From NCBI GenBank assembly GCA_016713445.1, contig JADJPB010000013.1, forward strand, positions 128,830 through 192,829: DNA of 64,000 bases. Direction: 5' to 3'. The notes below the pieces were generated by a model. The model did no database searches. It saw nothing but the letters and a program-made list of their open reading frames with translations, and had not been told where the DNA came from. A program made the position numbers and the translations under genes. This document shows positions 33,901 through 44,106 of the stretch, piece after piece (position 1 is the stretch's first letter; each line of letters opens with the position of its first letter). The stretch is from Bacteroidota bacterium (GTDB lineage Bacteria > Bacteroidota > Bacteroidia > AKYH767-A > OLB10).

Positions 33901-36900
33901 AACTACTTCAACAATTGCAAATTTGTTTTCAGGGAATTATTCAGTTACAATTACGGATAGCTTGAATTGTTCTGTCGTGGATTCTATCACGATATCTAAT
34001 TCAGGAGCACCCATCGTTCAGTTGCAAAACCAATCGTTGCCTACATGTTTTGGTGGAGACGATGGTAGTTTAACAATTACTATTACGTCTGGGCAAACTC
34101 CTTATTCTATTCTTTGGTCAAATGGTGATACTGGTTTAACCGCTGACTCATTGTCTGCCGGCACGTATACAGTTACCGTTTCAGATGATTTAGGTTGTTC
34201 AGTAACTCAGTCTTTTTTGTTGTCAGAGCCATCTGCAATAGCATTGCAGATGTCGTCAACTCCTGAGTATTGTGGTCAAGTGAATGGATCTTCTTCTGTA
34301 CTCGCAAATGGTGGTACAGGTCAACTTAGTTATTTGTGGTCGAATGGTGCCACTACGGTCTCTATTTCATCATTAATAACTGGAGCATATACGGTGACAG
34401 TTGTTGATCAAAATCTATGTAGCGTTTCTTCGTCAATAAATGTAAGTACAGTTGCTGCTCCTGGCGCATCGGTGAATCAAGTTACAAACGTTGATTGTTT
34501 TGGAGCTTCAACAGGGGGGATCACGGTTACCATTTCCGGGGGAACTGGATCATTATCTTTTCTTTGGTCATCAGGGCAAACAACTCGAAATATTTTTGGA
34601 TTAACATCCGGAACTTATACACTTATTGTTACTGACAGCGCAGGTTGTGAAGATACCCTTGGAGTTTTTGTAAACCAACCTCCGCAAATAATAATTACTC
34701 CAACTGTAGTGGATGCAAGTTGTGGCAGTACGAATGGTTCAATTTCTATAGTTGTGAATGGAGGTTCACCCGGCTATCAATATTTATGGTCGACCGGTGC
34801 TAGCATAGATAGTATCCAAAATTTGGCTGCCGGGTCATATACAGTAACTGTAACCGATTTTAATTTATGTACGCTGCAACAAACGATTATTGTGAATAAT
34901 CAGAATGGACCCTCAGTTAGTTTAGTAAGTATGACTCCGGTCTCCTGTCCAACAAGTAGCGATGGCGCCATTGATATTGAAGTTTTATTCGGAAGCGCTC
35001 CGTTCAATTATTTGTGGAGTGATGGTACTACGAATCCAGATTTATCCAATGCGCCAGCAGGAATTTATACGCTTACTGTAACTGACGATAATGGCTGTAT
35101 AACCACCTTTACCGATACGATCACTGCGCCAACATTTATTCAGGTCGTCTTCACTGCAACCTTACCTAGCTGTGATCTAGCAAATGGTATTATTACTGCT
35201 ACTGCATCCGGTGGGACACCAAATTATTCTTATTTGTGGTCCAATGGAAATGGCTCTTCAAATATTTCTTCAATCAACACTGGAACATTTACTGTGACAG
35301 TAACGGATGCTGCTTTTTGCACTTTTGATACTAGTATTTCAGTAACAAATACAGGAGTTCCTTTGATCTCTTTGATTTCTATTGATAGCGTGGATTGTAA
35401 CGGTGGTGACAATGGGGCTATTGATTTAGACGTTTCGGGTGGTGTTGAACCTTATTTGTATACATGGATTAATACCAGTCAAACTACTCAAGATGTGGAT
35501 TCACTTTCTGCTGGAACCTATACGATAATTGTTACCGATAATGAAGGTTGTACTTCTACACAAACTTTTACTGTAAGTCAACCCAATAGCCTGCAACTAT
35601 CATTTCCTGTTTTGCAGAACGCTGCATGTGGACAGTCCAACGGTTTCGTTTCAGTATCGGCCAGCGGTGGTGTTCCCGGTTATAATTATTTATGGTCGAA
35701 TGCCAGTGTAGCAGATACAATTTTCAATTTGGTTGCAGGTAGTTATACTGTTACTGTAACTGACTTTAAGGGATGTACTACAAGTGCAATTGCAAATATT
35801 AGCAACTTAACAGGACCAATTATTGTAAGTTCAAATTCAGTGAATGTTTCTTGTAATGGTGGATCTGATGGTTCGATCAATGTAGCGGCATCAGGAGTTT
35901 CTCTGCCTTTGACCTATGCTTGGAGTAATTTTCCAGATACCGTTCCTTCTTTATCTGGTCTTCCAGCAGGTTCATATACTTTAACGGTTACAGACGCCGC
36001 AGGATGTGTTGTGATTAATACGATCTCAATTACTCAACCTGCTCCCTTTGTAGTGAATGCATCGATACCACAAAAAATCCTCCTTATAATGTAAGTTGTT
36101 TTGGTTTGGAAGATGGTGAACTTTTCTTAAGCGTTACTGGAGGAACAGCACCATACAATTTTGTTTGGAGTAATGGTGCTATCACACAAAATTTATTGAA
36201 TCTTTCAGCAAGTGTATATACTGTGTTTATTACCGACGATAAAAACTGCACAACTAATAGAACGTATACGCTTACACAACCGCCTCAGTTGATAGCAAAT
36301 GCAGGTCCCGATCTTATTGTATGTGGACAAAGTATGGCAGTTCTAGCTGCAAATAATCCGATAATCGGGATTGGATTTTGGCAGGTAGTTTCTTCCGATA
36401 GTATTATTGTGTTTTCTGATTCTGCATCTGCCACATCTACGATTTCTAATTTAGGAGTTGGAGATAACATTTTGTCATGGACCATTACGGATGGTCTCTG
36501 TTCAAGTACCGATGAAGTGAATGTAGCCAGTGCAACAGAGATTGCGGCAATTGGTGGTATCGATAGAAAAGTGTGCGGAAATGAAGTTAATTTAAATGCG
36601 ACAAGACCAGAGTTTGGTTATGGATATTGGACTGCTTTGAGCCCAGGAACAGTAGTTACTGATACCTCAAAAGCATTTACGAATGTAACGGGATTGAGCT
36701 ACGGTCCAAATACATTCCTTTGACAGTAGTAAACGGATCTTGTCGAGATTCAGTTGTAGTTATTATTACCAGAAGAGATACATTAGATTGCCTGCCTAAA
36801 ATTGAATTGCCAACTGCTTTCTCCAAATTTCCGATGGAGATAACGATTATTTGGTAATTAAAGGGTTGGAAGAATATCCGGATAATGAAATCGTAATTAT

Positions 36901-37065
36901 AATCGTTGGGGTCAAGAAGTGGTGTTTAGTCGTAATAACTATCGAAATGATTGGTACGGACTAAATGAAAGTGGTGAACCCTTAGTGGACGGTACCTATT
37001 TTGTGATTGTAAAAGCACGATATATAAATAGAATATTCAATTCTTATATTGATTTAAGACGATGA
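27979..37065 (+). CDS. Giant SprB-repeat adhesin 2, T9SS type B sorting (several frameshifts)
   Basis: About 3,030 residues over 9.1 kb. A signal peptide (MKQNKYALVLKVCLIAVLF, to about residue 32) leads almost directly into about 36 SprB repeats; there is no N-terminal domain like that of adhesin 1. Seven consecutive repeats (28822-30400) are nearly identical. After the repeats come Ig-like segments and a CHU_C sorting domain (GLEEYPDNEIVI, NRWGQEVF, VDGTYFVIVKARY, ending in DLRR). Frame breaks lie near 29360-29363, 29405-29407, 32001-32004, 33893-33896, 36072-36077, 36714-36718, 36827 and 36895, mostly in homopolymers, and repeat motifs continue across each. The stop at 37063-37065 overlaps the next ATG by four bases. 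Expected role: T9SS-exported surface adhesin. Confidence 0.87.
28822..30400 (+). repeat. Seven near-identical 228-bp tandem repeats inside adhesin 2
   Basis: Units begin at 28822, 29050, 29278, 29504, 29732, 29960 and 30188. The period is exactly 228 bases (76 residues, one SprB repeat) except unit 3, which is 226 because it lacks two single bases in C runs. Differences between units are limited to a few positions (for example AGGAGG versus AGGTGG, ATCGCC versus ATTGCC). All other SprB repeats in both adhesins are much more diverged. Confidence 0.95.
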
Positions 37066-37985
37066 AGAAAGTCCTTTTGTATTTATTGTTATCCTTCATT
37101 TGCATACAAGTAAATGGACAGCAAAGTCCATTGATGAGTCATTATATGTTTAATGGATTGTTGTTGAATCCTGCTTATGCAGGTAGTAAAGAGTACGTGA
37201 GCACAACGATGTTGTATCGCAAGCAATGGGTGGGTATCGAAGGTGCACCTGTTACTTATAGCGGATCCGTTCATGGTTTGCTTAAGAAGAAAAAATTAGG
37301 CTTAGGTGCCTTGTTGCAACAGGATAAAATTGGTGTAACGAAGCAAACCGATTTGTACACGATGCTTTCTTACCATCTACCATTAGGAGTTGGAAAGTTT
37401 AGTGTTGGGTTGCAGGCAGGGGTAAGTAATTTTAGTTCTGAAGTAGTGAAGTTAACTTATTGGGATCCGGGAGATAAAGTTTTTGAGTTTAATACGTTTA
37501 GTAATTTGCTCCCGAATGCAGGGTTTGGTGCTTATTATTATCGCGAGTTGTTTTACGCCGGTATCTCAGCTCCATTTTTATTGAGTTATAATCCGAATGA
37601 AAATGCAGCCATTGAAACGAATGTTCCGGTGCATAAACACCCACGCCGCTATTGCGCGACAGTAGGCGGTGTCATTGCAACGGAAAGTGAAATAAAATTT
37701 AAACCGTCTGCACTGGTGAAGTATGAGGGGAATGCCCCCATACAATTTGATGTGAATTTGAATGTCCTGATTAATGATATTTTCTGGATCGGTGCTTCCT
37801 ATCGGTCGGATGAATCTATCGTCGCTTTGTTGGAATATCAAATAAGCAGAAAGTTTAGATTTGGTTATTCTTATGATTACACGCTGGGACAACTAGGTAC
37901 TTATACTTCCGGATCACATGAAATCATGATTGGGTATGATTTCGGATTCACCGTTACAAAAATGAAATCGCCGCGCTACTTCTAA
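37062..37985 (+). CDS. PorP/SprF-family outer-membrane protein, module 2
   Basis: A complete 307-residue PorP/SprF protein: signal peptide to about residue 19, then SPLMSHYMFNGLLLNPAYAGS, RKQWVGIEGAPVTYSG, a C-terminal YSYDYTLG and HEIMIGYDFGF, ending SPRYF. It shares family blocks with the copy at 5668 but is clearly diverged. The ATG overlaps the adhesin stop (ATGA), so the two are translationally coupled, which fits a one-cargo, one-SprF pairing. Its stop overlaps the start of the PorE-like gene by one base. Confidence 0.92.
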   Translation: MKKVLLYLLLSFICIQVNGQQSPLMSHYMFNGLLLNPAYAGSKEYVSTTMLYRKQWVGIEGAPVTYSGSVHGLLKKKKLGLGALLQQDKIGVTKQTDLYTMLSYHLPLGVGKFSVGLQAGVSNFSSEVVKLTYWDPGDKVFEFNTFSNLLPNAGFGAYYYRELFYAGISAPFLLSYNPNENAAIETNVPVHKHPRRYCATVGGVIATESEIKFKPSALVKYEGNAPIQFDVNLNVLINDIFWIGASYRSDESIVALLEYQISRKFRFGYSYDYTLGQLGTYTSGSHEIMIGYDFGFTVTKMKSPRYF

Positions 37986-39900
37986 TGAGTAAAAATAAGG
38001 GATTCCTGAAAGTTTTTTTCTTGCATGTGTTATAACGTTGCAGGGATGCGTTAGTGTGCATTTGCGTACCGCAAACGAGTATTATGAGCAGTTTGCTTAT
38101 GCTTCTGCCGCGAAGGAATATGAATATGTTTTAGGGAAAAGAACGGATCGTGAAGCAATTATTAATGTAGCTGATTGCTATCGCCAAATTGGTAATCCCG
38201 TGAAGACGGAGTTTTGGTATCAGCGTGCATTGAAACTTCCGAATCCGAAAGTTGAGTGGGGGCTTTTTTATGCTGAGGCATTGATGAAGAATGGAAATTA
38301 TGAGATGGCAAAGCAAAGTTTAGCGAATTATATAAACTTGAATAAAACGGATTTTCGTGCGCAACGTATGCTGGAATCTTGTGACAGCATCGAAGATTTT
38401 TTAAAGATACCACGCTGTATACAATTTCAATTTTAAAGTTTAATACGCCAAGTGATAATTTTTTAGTCCGGCTTTTTATCGCCAAGGAATTGTTTTCTTG
38501 TCGGATCGAATGGAAAAGGGACTTAGTAAATCTACCTCCGATGGTACTGGAAAGCGTTTCTTGGATTTGTTTTATATCAAGAAGACAGATCGCGGAAATT
38601 GGATGGAGCCAGAGCCATTGCGTGGACAAGTGAATGGAAAGTTTAATGAAGGTCCTGTCGTTTTTTCTAAGGATTATACAACGATGTATTTCACGCGAAA
38701 TAATTATGTGAGTAATCGTGCAGAAAAGAATAGTAAGAATGTGAATGTGCTTAAAATATTTCGCGCTGATGCAAAAGAGGGCGAATGGATTGTAAAAGGC
38801 CCAATGTATTTTAATAGTGATGAATATTCGATTGGACATCCGGCATTGAGTGAATCAGGCACTACTATGATATTTTCTTCGGATATGCCTTGGGGTTATG
38901 GCGGATCTGACTTGTATATGGTAAGATGGGAGGGTGGTGAAAGATGGAGTAGTCCAATCAATTTAGGCCCAAAAGTAAATACAGAGGGAAATGAACTTTT
39001 TCCTTTTATGTTTAGCGACTCTATCCTTTATTTCTCTTCAGATGGGCATAGAGGATTAGGCGGACTCGATGTTTATGAATCGAATTTTATGGACGGTTCA
39101 TGGGAAGCACCCATGAATATCGGAGCTCCAATTAACTCATCACATGATGACTTTAGTTTTATCATGGATTCAACCGGCGTGAATGGTTATTTTTCTTCTT
39201 CGCGAAATGGACTGGTGGATAAAATTTATAGTTTCGAAAAACACCCTCCGCAATTGATCCTTGCTATGAAGGTGACGGATAGTAAATCCAAGGCACCTAT
39301 TTCCAATGCAGAAGTAAAAGTATTTTCAAGGGGGAAATTGTTAAAAGGGTACAATACGAATTCTGTTGGCGGACTTAAGCTGGAACTGCATCCTGAACGA
39401 AATTATAAATTTACGATTGATCATCCTGACTATTACTTGATCAATTCGGAGGTGAGTACAGTTGGAATTAAATTTTCTGAAGTGTTGGATTACCCCATTG
39501 AACTCAGGAAAATTGTTTTAGATAAGCCGATAATTTGGCAAGGAATCAGTTTTAAAAGAAAACTTTCGAGTTGAAATTAACTTCAGGTGAAGCCATGCAG
39601 CGTTTGTTAACTTTGCTCAATGACAATCCACGATTGATAGTTGAGATTGGTTCGTATACTGATTCAAGAGGAAGTGATGCCGACAATAATTACTTGACTC
39701 AACAGCGTGCTGAATTAGTGGTTTCGTATTTGGTAAGTCAAGGTGTAAATGCCTCCCGATTAACAGCAAAAGGTTATGGCGAAACGAAATTGCTGAATCG
39801 TTGCGTGAATGGGCTTTTATGCATTGAAGAAGATCACGAGACAAATAATCGTGTTGAATTTACGATCAAAGGCATTACCAAAGACAGTAGTCTTCCATGA
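37985..39900 (+). CDS. PorE-like OmpA/PD40 lipoprotein, module 2 (four frameshifts)
   Basis: About 640 residues when repaired. The start at 37985 (ATG overlapping the PorP stop) with one T added to the run at 38013-38019 reads a lipoprotein signal ending in LQGC, so this copy is a lipoprotein while the copy at 3486 is not. Then TPR-like helices, PD40 propeller blades (IFSSDMPWGYGGSDLYM, LYFSSDGHRGLGGLDVYE), a carboxypeptidase-regulatory-like fold, and a C-terminal OmpA domain (IGSYTDSRGSDADNNYL, TAKGYGE, NNRVEF). Other breaks: T runs at 38397-38402 and 38459-38464, and an A run at 39559-39562. It is expected to tie the T9SS-linked complex to peptidoglycan. The stop overlaps rarA by four bases. 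Confidence 0.85.
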
Positions 39901-41165
39901 TGAATGTTGCGATACCACTCGCCGAACGGATGCGTCCACTCGCGTTAAAGGATGTAGTTGGACAAAAGCATTTGACCGGTGATGAAGGCGTTTTAAATCG
40001 ACTTTCTTCCAATAAAAATTTACCATCTATCATTTTTTGGGGTCCTCCCGGAACAGGAAAAACAACACTTTCTTCCATCTTAGCAAAGGATTTAGGCTTA
40101 CCCATGTTTTCGTTGAGTGCTATTAATGCAGGCGTGAAAGATATTCGTGATGTAATAGCAAGTGCAAAGGAAAAAGGAAAGTCGGTTTTGTTCATTGATG
40201 AGATTCATCGTTTCAATAAATCGCAGCAGGATTCATTATTAGCTGCTGTGGAGCAAGGAACCATCATCTTGATTGGTGCCACCACCGAGAACCCGTCATT
40301 CGAAGTAATTCGCCCGTTATTATCGAGGAGTCAGGTATATATCCTAGAAACCTTGCGTGAAGAAGATTTAGATATGTTGGTAGAGCGAGCGTTGTTGAAT
40401 GATGAATATTTAAAAAAACGAAAAGTAGAGATTAGGGAGAAAACTGCTTTATATGGTCTCAGCGGTGGTGATGCACGCAAGCTTTTAAATTTATTAGAAC
40501 TCGTTATCAATTTCACCAACGTTGATCCTGTCATCATTTCTGATGACATGGTGATGCGCATTGCCCAACAACGAATTGCAGCATACGATAAAGGCGGTGA
40601 ACAACATTACGATATCATTTCAGCATTCATTAAATCCATTCGCGGCTCTGATCCCAATGCGGCGCTGTATTGGTTGGCTCGAATGGTAGATGGAGGAGAA
40701 GATCCCAAATTTATTGCAAGGAGAATGGTGGTGTTGGCCTCTGAAGATATCGGAAATGCCAACCCCAATGCCTTGCTGATTGCGTTAGCTTGTTTTCAAG
40801 CTGTGGAAATGATTGGCTATCCCGAATGTACCATCAACTTAGCTCATGCCGTTACATATTTGGCAACATCTGCAAAAAGTAATGCTAGTTATATGGCATT
40901 AAAGAGTGCTCAGAAGGCTGTAAAGGAACATGGCGACGCACCCGTTCCCTTGCACTTGAGAAATGCGCCTACAAAGCTCATGAAGGACTTAGATTACGGT
41001 ACCGGATACCGTTATGCCCACGATTTCGAAATGAATTTTTCGAAACAAGAGTATTTGCCCGATCGATTGAAGGGAATGAAGTTTTACGAGCCAAGTGATA
41101 ATGCACGAGAAAAGGAAATTCGCAACTTTCTGAAGTTGCGTTGGGAAGATAAGTATAATTATTAA
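39897..41165 (+). CDS. rarA: Replication-associated recombination protein A (MgsA/RarA)
   Basis: A 422-residue AAA+ ATPase that acts at stalled replication forks, of the RarA/MgsA/WRNIP1 family. Walker A is WGPPGTGKTT (about residues 48-57), Walker B is VLFIDEIHRFNKSQQD (about 97-112), sensor 1 is IGATTENPSFEV (about 127). The C-terminal MgsA domain includes GSDPNAALYWLARMVDGGEDP and SEDIGNANPNALL. The frame is intact and the length normal. The first ATG (39897) overlaps the upstream stop; a second ATG at 39900 is equally possible. Placement after the PorE-like gene is probably incidental read-through. Confidence 0.95.
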   Translation: MMNVAIPLAERMRPLALKDVVGQKHLTGDEGVLNRLSSNKNLPSIIFWGPPGTGKTTLSSILAKDLGLPMFSLSAINAGVKDIRDVIASAKEKGKSVLFIDEIHRFNKSQQDSLLAAVEQGTIILIGATTENPSFEVIRPLLSRSQVYILETLREEDLDMLVERALLNDEYLKKRKVEIREKTALYGLSGGDARKLLNLLELVINFTNVDPVIISDDMVMRIAQQRIAAYDKGGEQHYDIISAFIKSIRGSDPNAALYWLARMVDGGEDPKFIARRMVVLASEDIGNANPNALLIALACFQAVEMIGYPECTINLAHAVTYLATSAKSNASYMALKSAQKAVKEHGDAPVPLHLRNAPTKLMKDLDYGTGYRYAHDFEMNFSKQEYLPDRLKGMKFYEPSDNAREKEIRNFLKLRWEDKYNY

Positions 41166-41210
41166 TGTTGATTTAGGTTATTAACCATTGCAATTGTGAT
41201 TCCATCTACC

Positions 41211-42227
41211 ATGATTAAAAAAGATAATGTTTCTCTTCAGACTTACAATACATTTGGAATTGATGTAAACGCCGATCGCTTGTTCATCATCGAAACGGTG
41301 GATGAACTTCGTGAAATTTTGCAAGATGAATCGTTAAAAGAGGAATCGAAATTGATTTTAGGAGGCGGGAGTAATATTTTATTTACACAACCCGTGAAAG
41401 GAGTTGTGTTGTTGAATCGATTGAAGGGCATTGAAATTTTGAAAGAAGACGATGAATCAATTTTTGTAAAAGTAGGTGCTGGAGAAGTATGGCATCAATT
41501 TGTAATGTGGGCGGTAGAGAAGGGATTTGGGGGCATTGAAAATTTGAGCTTGATTCCAGGAAGTGTAGGAGCAGGGCCCATGCAAAATATTGGAGCGTAT
41601 GGTATGGAGCTAAAAGATAGTTTTTACGAATTGGAAGCCATTAATTTATCTACTCTTGAAATTCAAAAATTCTCGGCCGCCGATTGCAAATTCGGATATC
41701 GTGAAAGCGTTTTTAAAAATGAATTGAAGAATCAATACTTTATTACTTCGGTTTCTTTCCGACTCACAAAGCATCCCCAATTAAACACGAGTTACGGAGC
41801 CATCTCCCAAGAATTAACTTCCCGCGGAGTAATTTTTCCCACTGTAAAAGATGTGAGCAAAGCCGTCATTAACATCCGTCAAAGCAAATTGCCCGATACT
41901 AAGATATTAGGCAACTCCGGAAGTTTCTTCAAAAATCCAGAAGTTAGCAAGGAGCAATACGAAGCCATAAAAGAAAATCATCCTAACGTTGTCGCCTAGC
42001 CGACATCCAACGGCAACATGAAACTGGCGGCTGGCTGGTTGATTGAACAATGTGGTTGGAAAGGAAAAATCGTTGGGAATACCGGCTCGCATAAAGATCA
42101 GGCATTGGTTTTAGTTAACTACGGCGGAGCAACAGGGTCGGAAGTCTACCAGTTAGCAATAGACATCAAAAAAAGCGTTTTTGAAAAGTATGGGGTGGAG
42201 ATTAATCCGGAGGTAAATATTTATTAG
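41211..42227 (+). CDS. murB: UDP-N-acetylenolpyruvoylglucosamine reductase, in-frame stop near 3' end
   Basis: MurB reduces UDP-GlcNAc-enolpyruvate to UDP-MurNAc with NADPH and FAD in peptidoglycan synthesis. FAD-binding blocks LGGGSNILF (about residue 50) and IPGSVGAGPMQNIGAYG (about 120), and the catalytic-serine loop GNSGSFFKNP (about 238), are present. The start is ATG 41211 (MIKKDNVSLQTYNTFGID). At 41997-41999 the codon expected to be tyrosine (VAYP in the nearby second copy) is TAG; reading then continues in frame through PTSNGNMKLAAGWLIEQC to the normal C-terminus NPEVNIY at 42227. So this is either a one-base substitution error or a true nonsense mutation in an essential gene. Confidence 0.85.
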
Positions 42228-42277
42228 TTACGAATTAGTTTGAAGGTTGGAAGAAATTGTTGATCGCATCATATTTA

Positions 42278-42337
42278 AGCTTCTAGCTGCTAGCTTCTAG
42301 CTGCATTGTTAAAGCCTAATCCCGATAGCTATCGGGA
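42278..42337. repeat. Direct repeat and 18-bp palindrome after murB
   Basis: AGCTTCTAGCTG occurs twice (42278-42289 and 42292-42303). At 42320-42337 lies the perfect palindrome TCCCGATAGCTATCGGGA. I have a recollection that this palindrome is common between genes in Bacteroidota genomes, but I cannot check that here. No open frame of note occurs in 42228-42400. Confidence 0.7.
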
Positions 42338-42437
42338 ACGTTGACTGGTAAATAGCCAACAGGAACTACATGATTGTATAAATCTAACTTAATAACTAAT
42401 GAGCCAAATATCTTACCCATTCGGCTCTTTTTTTTGT

Positions 42438-42471
42438 TATATTTGAGCCGAATAATTCGTTTAATCGGCTC
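42438..42471 (+). promoter_or_regulatory. Promoter and inverted-repeat operator of the Fic gene
   Basis: TATATTTG at 42438-42445 is an exact -7 box. It runs straight into an inverted repeat GAGCCGA (42445-42451) and TCGGCTC (42465-42471), whose right arm abuts the ATG at 42472. Two more copies of the half site, GAGCC at 42401 and TTCGGCTC at 42420, form a second inverted pair just upstream, followed by a T-tract. A repressor bound here would cover the transcription start. The winged-helix end of the Fic protein itself is a candidate. Confidence 0.5.
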
Positions 42472-43585
42472 ATGAAATATAATTGGCAACAGTCAGATTG
42501 GCCTAAGTTCAGCTACAATCTTAAGAGTACTCAAGTTGAGGATGCATTAGCTTCATTTAATGAAGAAATAGCTCATATTGCTGGCATGCTAAAGGCAATG
42601 TCTGATAAACTGCAAATGGATGCCATGCTCCAGTTAATGGTAGCAGAGGCAATGAAGACTTCAGAAATCGAAGGTGAATATTTAAGTAGACCCGATGTGC
42701 TTTCTTCAATACGTAACAATCTGGGGCTAAATCACAAAATCAGAAAACGTTAAAGATAAAAGAGCTCAAGGCATAGGGCAATTGATGGTTGCCGTGCGAA
42801 ATACATTTGAATCTCCTTTGACCGAAGAAATATTGTTTGAATGGAATGGGATGCTATTGCAATCGAACCAAAAGATAGAAACAGGTGCATGGCGAAAACA
42901 TAAAGAACCTATGCAAGTTGTTTCAGGTACACTTGGTAAGGAAAAGATACACTTTGAAGCTCCGCCCTCCTCCGACGTCCCTAAGCAGATGAAAGGATTT
43001 ATAAAATGGTTCAATGATACTGCTCCAGGCAAAAAATTGGAGATAAAAAGTGCACCATTGCGTTCTGCTATTGCACATTTGTATTTTGAATCAATTCATC
43101 CGTTTGAAGATGGCAATGGCAGGGTTGGGGGGGCAATAGCTGAAAACACATTATCCCAGACTATTGGGCGGCCTGTTGTACTTAGTTTGTCTCAAACAAT
43201 AGAAAAAAGAAAGAAACAATACTATCAAGCTCTTGAAAGAGCACAGCGAAGCAATGAAATAACGTCTTGGATTGAATATTTTATTCAAACCGTACTTGAT
43301 GCACAAATACAAGCTCGTCAGATGATTGAATTGACACTAACAAAAACCCGCTTCTTTGATCGCTATAAAGAAAACCTGAATGAGCGGCAAATAAAGGTGA
43401 TAAGAAAAATGTTGGAGGCCGAACCTCAAGGTTTTAAAGGTGGTATGACGGCAAGAAAGTATATATCAATAACAAAGGTCTCAAAAGCAACTGCTACACG
43501 CGATCTTCAACAGCTTGCTGAAATGAATGTTCTGTTGCCACAAGGTGGTGGTCGCAGTATACATTACTCAATCAATATTTCTTAG
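42472..43585 (+). CDS. Fic-family AMPylase-type protein with DUF4172 and winged helix (one frameshift)
   Basis: About 370 residues. The N-terminus (YNWQQSDWPKFSYN) is a DUF4172-type domain. It is followed by an inhibitory helix with T-x3-E-G (TSEIEGEYL, about residue 64), which marks a class II Fic enzyme. The Fic core motif is HPFEDGNGRVGGAIAE: the HPFxDGNGR part is intact, but the usual second arginine (GRxxR) is glycine. The codon lies in a seven-G run near 43124-43132, so a base error is possible. The C-terminus resembles a winged helix (SKATATRDLQQLAEMNVL). An A run at 42736-42739 breaks the frame. Expected activity is NMP transfer to a protein hydroxyl. It lies between two copies of the murB 3' end. 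Confidence 0.82.
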
Positions 43586-43654
43586 TTTGTTGAACTTAAT
43601 TTTCATTTTTTTAAAAAAAACGCTTTCCTAATTACTAGGAGCGTTAATATTTTA

Positions 43655-43948
43655 AATCCCGAGATATGTAATGATCATTTCGCAAAATTAAAGCAACAGC
43701 ATCCTGACGTTGTAGCCTATCCGACACCCACCGGTAACATGAAAGTAGGAGCAGGTTGGATGATTGAGGAATGTGAATGGAAGGGAAAAGTAGTAGGACA
43801 CACTGGCTCACACAAAGACCAAGCGTTGGTATTAGTTAACTACGGCGGAGCAACGGGTGCGGAAGTGTATCAATTAGCACTAGACATCAAGAAAAGCGTT
43901 TTTGAAAAGTTTGGTGTGCAGATTAATCCGGAGGTGAATATTTATTAA
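43655..43948 (+). pseudogene. murB: Second, diverged copy of the murB 3' end
   Basis: This frame begins abruptly at NPEI, the point right after the MurB FFKNP loop, and reads to the normal end INPEVNIY. Over the last 69 residues it differs from the murB copy at 42018-42227 at about eleven positions (for example GWMIEECEW versus GWLIEQCGW). It keeps VAYPTPTGN where the main copy has a stop codon. There is no start codon context and the FAD domain is absent, so it is a fragment. Its divergence shows it was not made by recent duplication of the neighbouring copy. It looks like the displaced or imported end of a different murB allele. Confidence 0.85.
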
Positions 43949-44106
43949 GTCAAATTCAATTCTCATCGAAGATGGGAAGGTAATTCCACTATCTATACGT
44001 AAAATTAAGTTTGAATTTTATAATTTATTTCTTTTGAATAAGGATGGTTTTTGTAAAATTGGAAGTGCTCCGAATCAAATTATGAAAAATTCGAACGATT
44101 ATTTTT

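Noticed and set aside
43587..43650. Terminator after Fic (CGCTTTCCTA with TAGGAGCG)
   Set aside because: The stem is imperfect and the A/T tracts lie on the wrong side for a clear call on the plus strand.
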